A stretch of 64,000 nt of DNA from JAAFHB01 sp037128295. GTDB taxonomy: Bacteria; Bacteroidota; Bacteroidia; Bacteroidales; Prolixibacteraceae. The position numbers and the translations under genes are program-made. Below the pieces are notes generated by a model. It did not search any database and was not told where the DNA came from. It saw only the letters and a program-made list of their open reading frames with translations. Within the stretch, counting starts at the first letter, position 1, and every line of letters starts with the position of its first letter. Shown here in pieces: positions 9,268 to 19,137 of this stretch. The stretch lies in NCBI GenBank assembly GCA_037128295.1, contig JBAXWR010000007.1:1-64000 (forward strand), read 5' to 3'.

Positions 9268-11655
9268 CTATTTAAAATCCTCTGCATGAAATGAATAAAT
9301 TTTGCCAGGGCTGGTTGTTTGCTTAATTAGCTTTCCTGAATAACGCATATTCAGATTATTTCCTAGAAGGGATTTGGCTTCAACCGTTACAAGTTTTTTG
9401 TTTTCCCATTTAATTGAAATTTCAAATCCTCCTCTTCCTTTAATTCCTGATATTTTTCCGTTTGCAAGTTCCGATGGAAGTGCTGGAAGTATATCCTGAT
9501 AAAAATCCCCATTATTATCGCGCAAATGTGATTGCAATAGCATTTCCGTTATTCCGGAAGTCGCACCAAAATTTCCATCAATTTGAAAAGGAGGACAAGC
9601 ATCAAATAAGTTCATATATAAACCTCCGCCGTCAGGGGTATATCTATCTTGTACTATTGATGGTAGGATTAAGTTTTTCAGCAATAAAAATGCATGATCA
9701 CCATCGAGCAGACGAGCCCAAAAGTTTATTTTCCAGGCGCGTGACCATCCGGCTCCTCCATCTCCACGATGAGAAAGTGTGACTTTGCAGGCTTCAGCCA
9801 ATTCGGGTGTCGTCAAAGGATGAATTTCATCACCGGGATGCAATCCCCACAAATGTGATACATGACGATGCTCATTTTTGGGATCATCTTTGTCCTCTAA
9901 CCACTCTTGCAGTTGTCCAAACTTCCCAATTTGATTCGGCGCAATTTTAGCCCGTTTTTCTTTTAATGTTTTTACAAAATCACCATCAATTCCCAGAATT
10001 TCAGCAGCTTCAATCGTATTGGCAAAAAGATTCCGGATGATTTGGTGGTCCATTGTTGGCGCCATTACCAATCCTCCGATTTCAGGGCTGTTACTTGGTC
10101 CGCTGACAAGCCATTCCGGTTTTTTGGGATCCGCAACCAAATACTGTGTAAAGAATCGCGAAGCTTCTTTCAATATGGGGTAGGCTTTGTTTTTTAAATA
10201 TTCTTTGTCGCCGGTAAACTGATAGTGCCACCACAAATGCTGACACAACCAGGCACCACCCACCACCCAAAGTCCATGGTTGGCATTATTTATAGGTGCT
10301 GCTCCCCGCCAAAGATCTGTGTTGTGATGTGCAACCCAGCCATCCATATTGTAATGTTCTTTGGCTACATTTTTACCGGTTTCAGATAGTTCAGTCACCA
10401 TTTTTATCAATGGTTCAGTACATTCGGCAAGATTGGTCATTTCTGCCGGCCAGTAATTCATTTCAGTATTAATATTAATCGTGTATTTGCTATCCCACGG
10501 CGGGGCCATTTTATCGTTCCAAATGCCCTGTAAATTAGCCGGTTGAGTTCCGGGACGTGACGATGATATTAATAAATACCTTCCGAATTGGTAGAGCAAA
10601 GCCACCAAGGCCGGATCTTCATCCTGTTTAAATGAATTTATTCGCTCATTGGTAGGGCGACCTGAAATATCCGAACTTCCCAAAAACAATTCTACACGGC
10701 TATACAATTTCTGATAATCCTTAATATGATCCGATTTTAATGTTGTGTATGATTTACCATTCAAATCTTTAAGGTATTTATCGCATTTTACGGAAGGATT
10801 GGCGCTTATGTCGTTGTAGCTGACAAAGCTGGTGGCAGCCACCAAAAATAAAGTTGCACTTTTTGCATTTTTTATTTGAATGGAATTTCCATTCTTGATC
10901 AACTCGCCACCGTCGTTAACCACTTTTAATCTTGCCTCAAAAGTCACCTTGCTTTCAGGATAGGGCTTTCCATCGAAACCCAACTCTTTTGGGTAATTGT
11001 TTGCTCTCCCTTTTAAGATTACTTCATCTCCGGAAACAGAAACTTCATGAATCGAATGAGGAGTATTGAGTCCTGCAGTGAAATTAACCGCCCCATTCTT
11101 ATCTGCTTCAATTCGAACAACAACAGCCTGGTCGGGTGCAGAAACGAAGATTTCGCGTTTAAACTTCACTCCATCAGCCTCATAGACCACAGATGAAATT
11201 GCATTGCTGATATTAAGCTGGCGTTTGTAATTTTGGACCTTTTCATGTCCCGGAAAATTCAGGAGTAGATTACCAAAGGGCTGATAGCACAACTGTCCGA
11301 ACGGTTGCGACATAAATTGCTCATTGGCCAATTTATGCGCTTCATCTTGTTTCCCATCCCAAAGCAACTGACGCAGCCTGTCCAAATATTGATAAGCTCC
11401 TTTGTGTGCATAATCATGAGGTTGACCGGTCCACAAGGTCTCTTCGTTAAACTGGATAATTTCATTTTCCGTTCTGCCATAAACCATTGCTCCCAAACGT
11501 CCGTTTCCAAGCGGAAGTGCTTCGGTCCATTCTTTTGCCGGTTTATTATACCATAGTGTTTGAGAAGGATTTAATTCCTTATCAGGTACAGAAAAACTGT
11601 ATAAGGAGGTTTGAGATAAGAATAAAATGAAAATTAGAATACTTAGAGTTTTCAT
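9268..11655 (-). CDS. GH95 alpha-L-fucosidase or alpha-L-galactosidase
   Basis: Canonical GH95 enzyme of 795 residues with signal peptide (MKTLSILIFILFLSQTSLYS). GH95 inverts alpha-1,2-L-fucosyl or alpha-L-galactosyl linkages. All signature blocks are present: LWYNKPAKEWTEALPLGNGRLGAM at the N-terminal sandwich, ININTEMNYWPAE (around residue 395) with the two Asn of the base relay, GPSNSPEIGG (around 525) with the general acid Glu, HRHVSHLWGLHPG, and QIDGNFGATSGITEMLLQS (around 693) with the Asp that activates the Asn base. It is the only one of the four related enzymes here that keeps every catalytic residue. It lies 6 bp upstream of the 827-residue relative and 107 bp downstream of the 742-residue one. 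Whether it takes fucose or galactose cannot be told from the sequence by eye. Confidence 0.92.
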   Translation of the reverse strand: MKTLSILIFILFLSQTSLYSFSVPDKELNPSQTLWYNKPAKEWTEALPLGNGRLGAMVYGRTENEIIQFNEETLWTGQPHDYAHKGAYQYLDRLRQLLWDGKQDEAHKLANEQFMSQPFGQLCYQPFGNLLLNFPGHEKVQNYKRQLNISNAISSVVYEADGVKFKREIFVSAPDQAVVVRIEADKNGAVNFTAGLNTPHSIHEVSVSGDEVILKGRANNYPKELGFDGKPYPESKVTFEARLKVVNDGGELIKNGNSIQIKNAKSATLFLVAATSFVSYNDISANPSVKCDKYLKDLNGKSYTTLKSDHIKDYQKLYSRVELFLGSSDISGRPTNERINSFKQDEDPALVALLYQFGRYLLISSSRPGTQPANLQGIWNDKMAPPWDSKYTININTEMNYWPAEMTNLAECTEPLIKMVTELSETGKNVAKEHYNMDGWVAHHNTDLWRGAAPINNANHGLWVVGGAWLCQHLWWHYQFTGDKEYLKNKAYPILKEASRFFTQYLVADPKKPEWLVSGPSNSPEIGGLVMAPTMDHQIIRNLFANTIEAAEILGIDGDFVKTLKEKRAKIAPNQIGKFGQLQEWLEDKDDPKNEHRHVSHLWGLHPGDEIHPLTTPELAEACKVTLSHRGDGGAGWSRAWKINFWARLLDGDHAFLLLKNLILPSIVQDRYTPDGGGLYMNLFDACPPFQIDGNFGATSGITEMLLQSHLRDNNGDFYQDILPALPSELANGKISGIKGRGGFEISIKWENKKLVTVEAKSLLGNNLNMRYSGKLIKQTTSPGKIYSFHAEDFK

Positions 11656-11688
11656 ACGGAAATAATTTGTTTTTTAATGGTCGTATGG

Positions 11689-11742
11689 AATAGCCATGAT
11701 GATATTTTTATTTCGATTTATGATTCTATAATCATGGCTATT
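11689..11742. repeat. Inverted repeat between two GH95-type genes
   Basis: Two perfect 12-base arms, AATAGCCATGAT at 11689-11700 and its complement at 11731-11742, flank a 30-base AT-rich loop. They fill most of the 107-bp gap between the stop of the 742-residue gene and the start of the GH95 gene. There is no T-run directly after it on the minus strand, so it is not a textbook terminator. It may be an mRNA-stabilising or processing hairpin or a protein-binding site. Confidence 0.55.
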
Positions 11743-11762
11743 TCATATCAACTTATGGCTTA

Positions 11763-13991
11763 TTATGGGTTGCTCTTTGTTTCGGAGAAATGGAATATCT
11801 CACCCTTTTTTGTATTTAAGGTCACCAGACCATCAGAACTTATATCGGCTTTTGTACCGTCAATATAAATTGTTTTCCAGGGACTTAGAAGCTGAAGCTG
11901 ATTCCCGGCGCCACTTTCAATGGTAGCAGATTTAACCCGGCCATCAGCGAATTCAGCCGAAACAATAAAACCGCCCTGAGCCTTGAGTCCGTAGAATTTG
12001 GCCTTTTTATTTACTGGCCAGCATGGGAACAGACGGATTTTATTTTTGACACTTTGAAGAAGAAACTCGTTTACAAGACCAGCAATGCCAATCATTTCTC
12101 CCATAAATGTACCATGAACATGACCTTGCCACTTAAATAATCCATTGGGTAATTCACGCGAGATAAACCAATTTTTTGAGTCATCAATGGCTTCATGCAT
12201 GGACAGACGCGCTTTTGCGATGTTAAATATAACGTTGGAATTGTTGAAATTGTGACGTGTAATACCTATTGTCCGCCTGAAAAGTTCTTTCTCAGGTTCA
12301 GGAGAGAACCATGTCACCTGATCACCTGGAAAAACAGGAGCAGCAGGAACAGTTATATTATGAACCGGAACCTCATTGTATTTACAGCCTTCCCAATCTA
12401 CAACAACAGGTTCTCTGCTTTCGTTCAATGCAATAGGATAATCGCAGAGCAATGCCTTGTATTTAACGCACCTCTGGGCAAGTTCCTCATCGACTTGAAG
12501 TTCCCTTGAAGCCTCGATCAACGCATCAAATGTATAATGAACATATGCAATATCAAAAGGACAGTTAAAGATTCCAACTTTCCCGTGTTCAGGACTATAA
12601 GAAGGACCAAGCAGAATCTTTCCCTGATCATTTTTTTTACATTTCTCCATGAAAGAGGTATAAAACAGGGCACTTTCACGTATGAAAGGATAAATTTTGG
12701 TTTTCAGGTAGAGAGAGTCAGGATCGCAAAGATGTTTTTGCCAACCATTTTGTACATTCATACCCACGTCACCGATCGTTAGCCCCCATGGATTAAAAGA
12801 GAGTTGTCGTTTATTTTTACTCTGGCTGATAGCTGGATCAGGTTCATGCAGGAACGATGAAATAGGGCAATATATTCCTTCACAATCGTAGGTCTCCCTG
12901 GCCAGAAACCTGAATCTTGGAATCATGTCATTCAAATAGGAGATCCATGGATCAGCAAGTTCAGAATGATTTGAAGCGGGCAAGGGCCAGAAAGCCTGCC
13001 ATGAATTGTAATTGTGATGGAAGTCGGAATGCCATGGGGTAGCATCTGTTGCAAGGGGTGCCATCAGATTCATAGGCGCAGTTCCGGATTTACAAACCGT
13101 TTGAGCAAAATAAAGCATCCGGTACCACCACCGCTGTAAAACCGTATCTTCCAATTGGACACCACTCCGGGACCAATACTTCTGCCAGCCCTTTTCATGT
13201 TCCGAAATAAGTGACTTTTCTGTTTCTGTAATCGTTGTCCGTGCCAGTGCAATAGCATGTTCCAATACATCTCCGGTTTTAATATCAAATGAAGTGACCA
13301 GTGAAACCGCTTTTAGATTGCCCTTCGATGCAACAGCCAAGGCGTAATCCATCCCTTTATAATCGATATCGCCGGGCATTTTCATCAATAACCATGAAAT
13401 TCCGTCTGTAGTACCAAGCGTCGCATCAGGCAAAGTTTCGGCTTTGATAGGTTCCAGGATCACATCATTCGGACTGTTGATTAAAAGCACATTCCGATCA
13501 TGCAAAATTCTGACAGTTGTGGTTTTGCTATTGGCCGATGATATTGTAACGAATGCTTTTTCTATGTCAAGATGAGCGCTAAATTCATCAGATGATTGAA
13601 TAGGTCCAAGACGCAAGGCCGCCGCACAACGGGGTTGAGGATAGAGCTTTGAATAACTGGGTTGGGCACCTACTGCCCCTGAAATCTGGTTTCCGGAAAT
13701 ATCAATTTTTGGTAATTCTCCGTCGTTTGAAACGTCTATTCGGGCATCCCAAATGTCGTTTTTTGTAATACGCATGAACAGGGAGCTCTCTTTTTCCCAG
13801 ACGATTCCATAGAGATCACCATTCCCAAGGATTAAACTTTCGCGTTGTCCATCTTTCATCGACGAGAGGGTAACATTGGATTCCTTCAACGATGATTGAA
13901 AAGGAGTAGAATTCTGGTCGTTACTACAGCTCAAGATCAATAGATTGATCACTAGAGCGAAAGAAACCATCATCAGGTTTTGTGAATTCAT
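11763..13991 (-). CDS. GH95-like divergent glycosidase, lipoprotein
   Basis: A 742-residue lipoprotein: the N-terminus has a hydrophobic run ending LLILSC, a good lipobox, so it is probably anchored in the outer membrane. The architecture matches the 827- and 729-residue neighbours: LILGNGDLYGIVW and KNDIWDARIDV in the N-terminal sandwich, WHSDFHHNYNSWQAFW (around 327) holding the N-x-N pair, LGPSYSPEHG (around 467) holding the acid Glu, and CPFDIAY after it. Where canonical GH95 has the DGNFG Asp, this protein reads GHVHGTFMGEM, so that catalytic Asp is missing. The C-terminus has LFPCWP and a final beta domain. It lies 56 bp downstream of the 729-residue relative. Related to GH95, activity unknown; two of the three canonical catalytic elements can be seen. 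Confidence 0.78.
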   Translation of the reverse strand: MNSQNLMMVSFALVINLLILSCSNDQNSTPFQSSLKESNVTLSSMKDGQRESLILGNGDLYGIVWEKESSLFMRITKNDIWDARIDVSNDGELPKIDISGNQISGAVGAQPSYSKLYPQPRCAAALRLGPIQSSDEFSAHLDIEKAFVTISSANSKTTTVRILHDRNVLLINSPNDVILEPIKAETLPDATLGTTDGISWLLMKMPGDIDYKGMDYALAVASKGNLKAVSLVTSFDIKTGDVLEHAIALARTTITETEKSLISEHEKGWQKYWSRSGVQLEDTVLQRWWYRMLYFAQTVCKSGTAPMNLMAPLATDATPWHSDFHHNYNSWQAFWPLPASNHSELADPWISYLNDMIPRFRFLARETYDCEGIYCPISSFLHEPDPAISQSKNKRQLSFNPWGLTIGDVGMNVQNGWQKHLCDPDSLYLKTKIYPFIRESALFYTSFMEKCKKNDQGKILLGPSYSPEHGKVGIFNCPFDIAYVHYTFDALIEASRELQVDEELAQRCVKYKALLCDYPIALNESREPVVVDWEGCKYNEVPVHNITVPAAPVFPGDQVTWFSPEPEKELFRRTIGITRHNFNNSNVIFNIAKARLSMHEAIDDSKNWFISRELPNGLFKWQGHVHGTFMGEMIGIAGLVNEFLLQSVKNKIRLFPCWPVNKKAKFYGLKAQGGFIVSAEFADGRVKSATIESGAGNQLQLLSPWKTIYIDGTKADISSDGLVTLNTKKGEIFHFSETKSNP

Positions 13992-14047
13992 TTGTTTGTA
14001 TTTTTAATTGAACTTAACAATTTAAATTTCTCTAAAAGTCGATTCTT

Positions 14048-16237
14048 TCATTTTTCGAAAAATTCAAGTTTCTGACCCTGTGTTGTGGTGACCTGTACAA
14101 CACCCATTGAATCGGGCTTAAGGGTGATCTGTTTACCATCAGAGCATATAACTTTGATTAATTTCCATGGGCTTACAAGCTTGAGTTCTCCTCCGATGGT
14201 GGACTCTACTTTAAGGTCGCTGATCGTACCGTTTTTCTGTCTGGCCGCAACTAAAAATCCACCCCGTGTCCTGAGATTGTTAAACTCCGCATCCGTATTC
14301 TTGGGCCAGGCAGGGAAAATCCTCACAATATTGTCAACACTTTGGATCAGAAACTCAGTTATCAGGCCGGAAACTGCTGTTTGTTCAGTCATATAAAAAC
14401 CATGTGCTTTCCAGTAAAAGAGCCCGTTAGGTTGTTCTTTCCCCTTAAACCATGTTTTCGTGTCATTCAATGCATCATCTGTCATTGACAAACGTGCTCT
14501 TGCTACATTGAGCATGACGACAGAATTATTCAGGTTGTACCTGGTTTGTATCCATTGAATACTACGTTTAAACAACGCTTTTTCGTTTTCCGGTGAAAAC
14601 CAGGATACCTGCTCAGCCGGAAACAATGGAACAATAGGGGTTATGATGTTGTACCCATTTTCCCTGTCGCCAACTTTTACCACTTCTCCTGAAACCGGAT
14701 AATACGGCAATTTATTCAGACCATCTGTCCAGCGTTTAACCTTATCGGAGTCAACACCGAGAACTTTTGCAGCCTGAATGGCTGCCTTAAGCGTGTGTTT
14801 TGACCAGGCAAGATCATATGGACTATTATCCCAACCGAAAGCAGTATGTTCCGGATCCACGCTTGGACCGAAAACTACTTTGCCATTTTCAGGTTTGCAT
14901 TTTTCAATAAATGAAGCATAAAATTCAGCATAGTCCCGTATAATTGGATAAATTTTTTCTCTTAAATAGGAAACATCACCGCTATATAAATAGTACATCC
15001 AAAGATTATGGGCTACGTGTCCGGTTGTTCCAATACCATAACTCCATGGCATAAAAGCCAATTGCCTGTTATTTAAGCTAATAGATTTCAATGGATCGGT
15101 TTCAAACGGCCATAAATTGTGAGGTGTTGCAGCACCTTCACAATTAAATACAGTCTTTGCAAACCATTTGGCCCTGGGATGAAAATCATTCACCAAATCA
15201 ATATAGGGTTCTGCCAGATCAACATGATTCGAACTGAAGGCAGTCCAGAAGGTTTGTTCGGCATTATAGTTCATTGTCCATGTGCCGTGCCACTTCGCCT
15301 TATTGTTATAGCCGCCCTGTAGCGCAATGGCATATGCGCCTGGTTTGGAAAGACAAAGGAAATAATACCATTGCCGGTACCACCAGTTTTGTAAATCGTT
15401 ATCGCCCAGGCTTACACCACTTTTAGCCCTATCTTTCTGCCATTGCTTTTCACGTCCCTGAACGACCTCCTTTGGTTCCTGATCGAGGACACTCTTTACT
15501 AAATGAACGGCATCTGCAAATGCATTTGAAGATTCACGTGTGGTTACAATCGCAATGGCATGCCGGTTTCCTCTGCTTCCAAGAACGGAAAATACATCCA
15601 TCCCCGCGTAATCCGGATCTTCCGGAAGATGTTGCCTGATAATAACCATTCCATTTGCTTCCGATTTTTCGGCTTCTGGTAAAAAACTCTGAGGAAATCC
15701 CTCTAAACTCACCTTCCCGTCTGTCTCAATATAATAGACGTTTTTTTGTGCCAGGGCACGAAATACAGACAGCCCTGATTGAGTTTTTACCATAGCCATT
15801 CCAAGTCTTAGGTCTATTCTGGAATCTTTTACATCTCCGGTTGCTAAGATCCGTACAATCGATGGAGGAGTTTGGGTAGGATACGGATTATTCCAACTGG
15901 GCGGCTGTCCGCCACCTTTCCATGAGTGATTGGCAACATCAACGCTGAGCAATGGCATATCCTTTTCTGTGATCAAACGAGCGTCCCATACATCATTTTT
16001 TGCCAGATGCATAATAAGCTGGTCTTTAACTGAATAGATAAGCGCATTGATGTCGCCGTTACCGATTATCATTCCGTTTGTATCGACATTGCAGATCGAA
16101 GGCTGCACAATTGCAGCACTGTTTAATGCATTTGGATAAGGAATTACCTGAGCCATTGTTCCCATTTTCAGAAAAATAACGATCAAAATGGTTAAAAACA
16201 CTTTTATCTTTAACCAGGAAAATAAATTGTGTCTCAT
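14048..16237 (-). CDS. GH95-like divergent glycosidase
   Basis: A 729-residue exported relative of the two divergent GH95-like proteins, with a hydrophobic signal (FLTILIVIFLKMGTMAQ). It shares MIIGNGDINALIY and KNDVWDARLI at the N-terminus, WHGTWTMNYNAEQTFW (around 324) with the N-x-N pair, and FGPSVDPEHT (around 463) with the presumed acid Glu followed by SPYDLAW. The canonical DGNFG block is replaced by KAHGFYMTEQTAVSG, so the base-activating Asp is absent here too. The C-terminal part has FPAWP and GGFLVAARQKNGT. It lies 62 bp downstream of the GH38-type gene in the same direction. By eye it is closer to the 742-residue protein than to the 827-residue one, which fits tandem duplication and divergence. 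Confidence 0.78.
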   Translation of the reverse strand: MRHNLFSWLKIKVFLTILIVIFLKMGTMAQVIPYPNALNSAAIVQPSICNVDTNGMIIGNGDINALIYSVKDQLIMHLAKNDVWDARLITEKDMPLLSVDVANHSWKGGGQPPSWNNPYPTQTPPSIVRILATGDVKDSRIDLRLGMAMVKTQSGLSVFRALAQKNVYYIETDGKVSLEGFPQSFLPEAEKSEANGMVIIRQHLPEDPDYAGMDVFSVLGSRGNRHAIAIVTTRESSNAFADAVHLVKSVLDQEPKEVVQGREKQWQKDRAKSGVSLGDNDLQNWWYRQWYYFLCLSKPGAYAIALQGGYNNKAKWHGTWTMNYNAEQTFWTAFSSNHVDLAEPYIDLVNDFHPRAKWFAKTVFNCEGAATPHNLWPFETDPLKSISLNNRQLAFMPWSYGIGTTGHVAHNLWMYYLYSGDVSYLREKIYPIIRDYAEFYASFIEKCKPENGKVVFGPSVDPEHTAFGWDNSPYDLAWSKHTLKAAIQAAKVLGVDSDKVKRWTDGLNKLPYYPVSGEVVKVGDRENGYNIITPIVPLFPAEQVSWFSPENEKALFKRSIQWIQTRYNLNNSVVMLNVARARLSMTDDALNDTKTWFKGKEQPNGLFYWKAHGFYMTEQTAVSGLITEFLIQSVDNIVRIFPAWPKNTDAEFNNLRTRGGFLVAARQKNGTISDLKVESTIGGELKLVSPWKLIKVICSDGKQITLKPDSMGVVQVTTTQGQKLEFFEK

Positions 16238-16299
16238 TTTGTCACTTTTACACGGTGATTTGGAAATTGTTTATAATGGCTTTTAGTATGTCCTGGTTG

Positions 16300-18933
16300 T
16301 CAGTTACCCTTTGGGGGATGGCCTTTTTTGTCGCCCAGATAGCTGTTTAATGCAGCCCGTTTGGCAGGCGGAACCATTTCATCCCAAGCCATCAACGGCT
16401 GGATCTCCTTCACTTCTGAATCTGTTTTGAATCGCATCGTAACAATTTGCTGTGGGCGAACTGAAAATGTGTAGCTTCCTTTACCTGCCAGCGGCTGCGG
16501 ATGTCCTCCCAGTAAATCGGTCAGGGCCGCTGAGATGTGTGGCAAGGTGATGGTTACTTTTGCATTGCCAGCTTTTCCCAGGCATTCTGCCAACCGAAGT
16601 TCTATTTCCTTTCCTTCGCGGCGTATCACCTCCACAATAACGTTATCGGATGTCTGAACAAATGATTGGGGAGTTTTTACGGCACAATCGGAGGCAATGG
16701 TTACCGGGCAGTTGTATTCCCAGGCCATTTGCGGGATACGCGAAGTGTTCCAATCCTGTGAATGTGGGAAGATTGCATATTCCAGATGGTGTTTCCCTTT
16801 TCCGCTGAGCCATGGATTTACATATCCATAGTATTTTTCGGTTGCGTTATAAAGATAGATCACAGGTGTTTTATCATTGATCTCCCTTCCACTAAGTCCA
16901 CGATCGAGAATTGCCAAACCACCTCCATTCTCAAAAGAATAGTCGCTCCAACGTACAACAGGTTTGATTCCGTTGGGTAAATCGTGGAGATTTTCGTTGG
17001 ATTTTGACCAGGCACCCTGTGAAAATCCAAATGGAATTCCGCGTCGGATTTCCAATGGTTTTTCAAATAATGGAAATTCGGCTACCACAACTGTCAAATC
17101 TGGAATATCATTTAGTTCAGTTTCAAAGTCAATCCGTTGGAATTCTTTATAAAAACGGATCAAACGGGTGCAGAGGGCATCTCCATAAAAGTTACTCTTT
17201 ACCTGTACCGTAATCGAAAGAGGACCTTCGGTAACAGTTATTGTTGGTTTGTAGTCGTTTGAACTGGCAAGTTTAGGGCGTTGCGGACGAGGATTCATAA
17301 AATCTCCCGGATCGCCCTGGCCTGTACGTTTTTCAGCAACCAGCACATTGGCTGGTCCGCTTAGCAGTTCCTTACCTGAAGGTTTCATCTTTAAACTGGT
17401 CATATTTCCCGTCGCGGGATCAATTTTTACAGCATAAAATTTTGTTTCAATGGAGGTAGGAAGGGTTATTACTTTTGGTGAGGGGGCTGACTTGTTTTCA
17501 AGCTTCATTCCTTGTAGTCCAACAGAAGGAATTTCCATCTGGCATATCGTTGTGCCATCGGGGGCGAGTTCCGTTTTAATTCCTTTCAACGAGGTACCCG
17601 CCGGCAGTTTAATTCGTAAAGGATCGGTCCGTTTCCAGTTGGCTGCATTGAAGAGACCAACTCCTGAACCTTGACCCAGTATTTGATGTATGGTGCCTTC
17701 ATGGATATCGGTTGACTTTTTCCCGACCCATTCAAAACGATCTTTTGCATCCCATGAAGTTTCATGTTCGAATACCATTCCGCCGGCAGAACCCCATAGG
17801 GTATTGCGATCCATATTGAGTAGCATGAGCAGCCATGCATGATAAAGATCCTGGACAGGATATTTATAACCAGCATTAAGTGAGGAGATTGCAGAAAGCG
17901 TCTCTGCCGTTTGCAGGGCATGCTCGTCGCGGCGGTACCAGGTTTTGACATTAGGACATTCGATCCAGAAAGAGTCAAAAGTGTATCCAGTCCCACCACG
18001 CACAACGGGTAGCTCCATTTTTCCCGATTTAACAACTGAATTTACAGCATCAAAATATTTTGAAAAAGTGCTGAATTGAATTTTGCTGTTGGGATTATAG
18101 GCTTTCCACTGAGTCAGAAAAGCGGTAGGGTTGTTTCGATTGGCAGGTGCAAGAGAATAGTCGCCATAACCACCCAAAACAAGCAAAGGTGCACCAGCCG
18201 GTGTAATCTCCGTTTTTTTAATGAGGTTTTGCTGTGATTCAGCCAATTGTTTGTCTGTCAGTGGCTCAGTAGCATGAAAAAATGATCCGAAATCGGAATA
18301 GTGGCCAGGCACAAAAGTCATCACTTGTGAACCATCCGGTGCTTCGGACCAAAAAATGGTTTTCCCGGAGCGGTTGCATCTGGTATAAATTAACCCTTCC
18401 AAACCAAGGCCAGCACATATCTGTGGCATCTGTTCGTGGGTGCCACAGACATCAATAGCCCAACAGAATCGTGGACTTATACCCATGACCTGCTTTTGCC
18501 AGCGTAATCCTTCAATACCCATTTTTACCAGTGCCTCACCGCCTGAGAGATTGATGGTTGATTCAAGGAAAAAAGCATTCGGCAAGTCAACGCGTCCCTC
18601 TTTGACGCACAATTTGATCTCTTCAAAACGCTTCGGAGCAAAGTTCTGTATAGCGATCAAATTGTTACATTCTGAAAGGACAAACGCATAATTCGAGTCG
18701 TCCCAAATCCGATCGAGGTGATCAAGATAAGAGTTGGCGCAGTAGTTTCGTTCAGTTGACCAGTTGGTCAGCCAACCGCAGCTCGCCGGATGAAAATTTG
18801 GAACTATATAAGTTTCAGGAAGATTAGCCCGAGGCATTGCCGGTTTATCCTGACCAAAAACAGGTTTACCAACCCACAGCAGAAGTGCGAGAACTCCATA
18901 ACCGTACTTTTTGAATTTGTAATTTGAGCTCAT
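16300..18933 (-). CDS. GH38-type alpha-mannosidase-like enzyme
   Basis: An 877-residue exported protein (signal LALLLWVGKPVFG) with the GH38 fold: an N-terminal catalytic domain, then a large beta-sandwich region. The block around CWAIDVCGTHEQMPQ puts Asp161 at the place of the GH38 nucleophile (usual form PDxFG). The segment SGGEALVKMGIEGLRWQKQ and the RRDEHALQTAETL helix also fit. It is odd at the zinc site: GH38 normally has an H-x-D pair before GW, but here the stretch reads FHPASCGW (from 47), so the Asp ligand is replaced. It could be a divergent glycosidase with another metal geometry, or inactive on mannose. It lies between the SusD gene (with a hairpin terminator in the gap) and the GH95-like series. 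Confidence 0.75.
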   Translation of the reverse strand: MSSNYKFKKYGYGVLALLLWVGKPVFGQDKPAMPRANLPETYIVPNFHPASCGWLTNWSTERNYCANSYLDHLDRIWDDSNYAFVLSECNNLIAIQNFAPKRFEEIKLCVKEGRVDLPNAFFLESTINLSGGEALVKMGIEGLRWQKQVMGISPRFCWAIDVCGTHEQMPQICAGLGLEGLIYTRCNRSGKTIFWSEAPDGSQVMTFVPGHYSDFGSFFHATEPLTDKQLAESQQNLIKKTEITPAGAPLLVLGGYGDYSLAPANRNNPTAFLTQWKAYNPNSKIQFSTFSKYFDAVNSVVKSGKMELPVVRGGTGYTFDSFWIECPNVKTWYRRDEHALQTAETLSAISSLNAGYKYPVQDLYHAWLLMLLNMDRNTLWGSAGGMVFEHETSWDAKDRFEWVGKKSTDIHEGTIHQILGQGSGVGLFNAANWKRTDPLRIKLPAGTSLKGIKTELAPDGTTICQMEIPSVGLQGMKLENKSAPSPKVITLPTSIETKFYAVKIDPATGNMTSLKMKPSGKELLSGPANVLVAEKRTGQGDPGDFMNPRPQRPKLASSNDYKPTITVTEGPLSITVQVKSNFYGDALCTRLIRFYKEFQRIDFETELNDIPDLTVVVAEFPLFEKPLEIRRGIPFGFSQGAWSKSNENLHDLPNGIKPVVRWSDYSFENGGGLAILDRGLSGREINDKTPVIYLYNATEKYYGYVNPWLSGKGKHHLEYAIFPHSQDWNTSRIPQMAWEYNCPVTIASDCAVKTPQSFVQTSDNVIVEVIRREGKEIELRLAECLGKAGNAKVTITLPHISAALTDLLGGHPQPLAGKGSYTFSVRPQQIVTMRFKTDSEVKEIQPLMAWDEMVPPAKRAALNSYLGDKKGHPPKGN

Positions 18934-19036
18934 AATATAAATGTTAAAGTTATGATTTCTTAATCAAACCAAAATGAACTTTTTATCAAAGGATTTAAAA
19001 TGGGGATGATGCTAATATTCCTCTGATCTCCAAAAC

Positions 19037-19072
19037 GAAAGCCACATCCTGCATTCAGGAACTGTGGCTTTC
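19037..19072 (-). terminator. Hairpin terminator after the SusC/SusD pair
   Basis: Perfect 10-base stem (GAAAGCCACA at 19037-19046 and its complement at 19063-19072) with a 16-base loop. On the minus strand it is followed by GTTTTGG, a short T-run. It lies 66 bp past the stop of the SusD gene and before the GH38 gene, so it likely lowers expression of the enzyme genes relative to SusCD or ends that transcript. Confidence 0.6.
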
Positions 19073-19137
19073 AAACGAATCAACTATCAATTACTAAACC
19101 AAAACACACATTGCTTTCATTGTTAGGTATATGCTGA

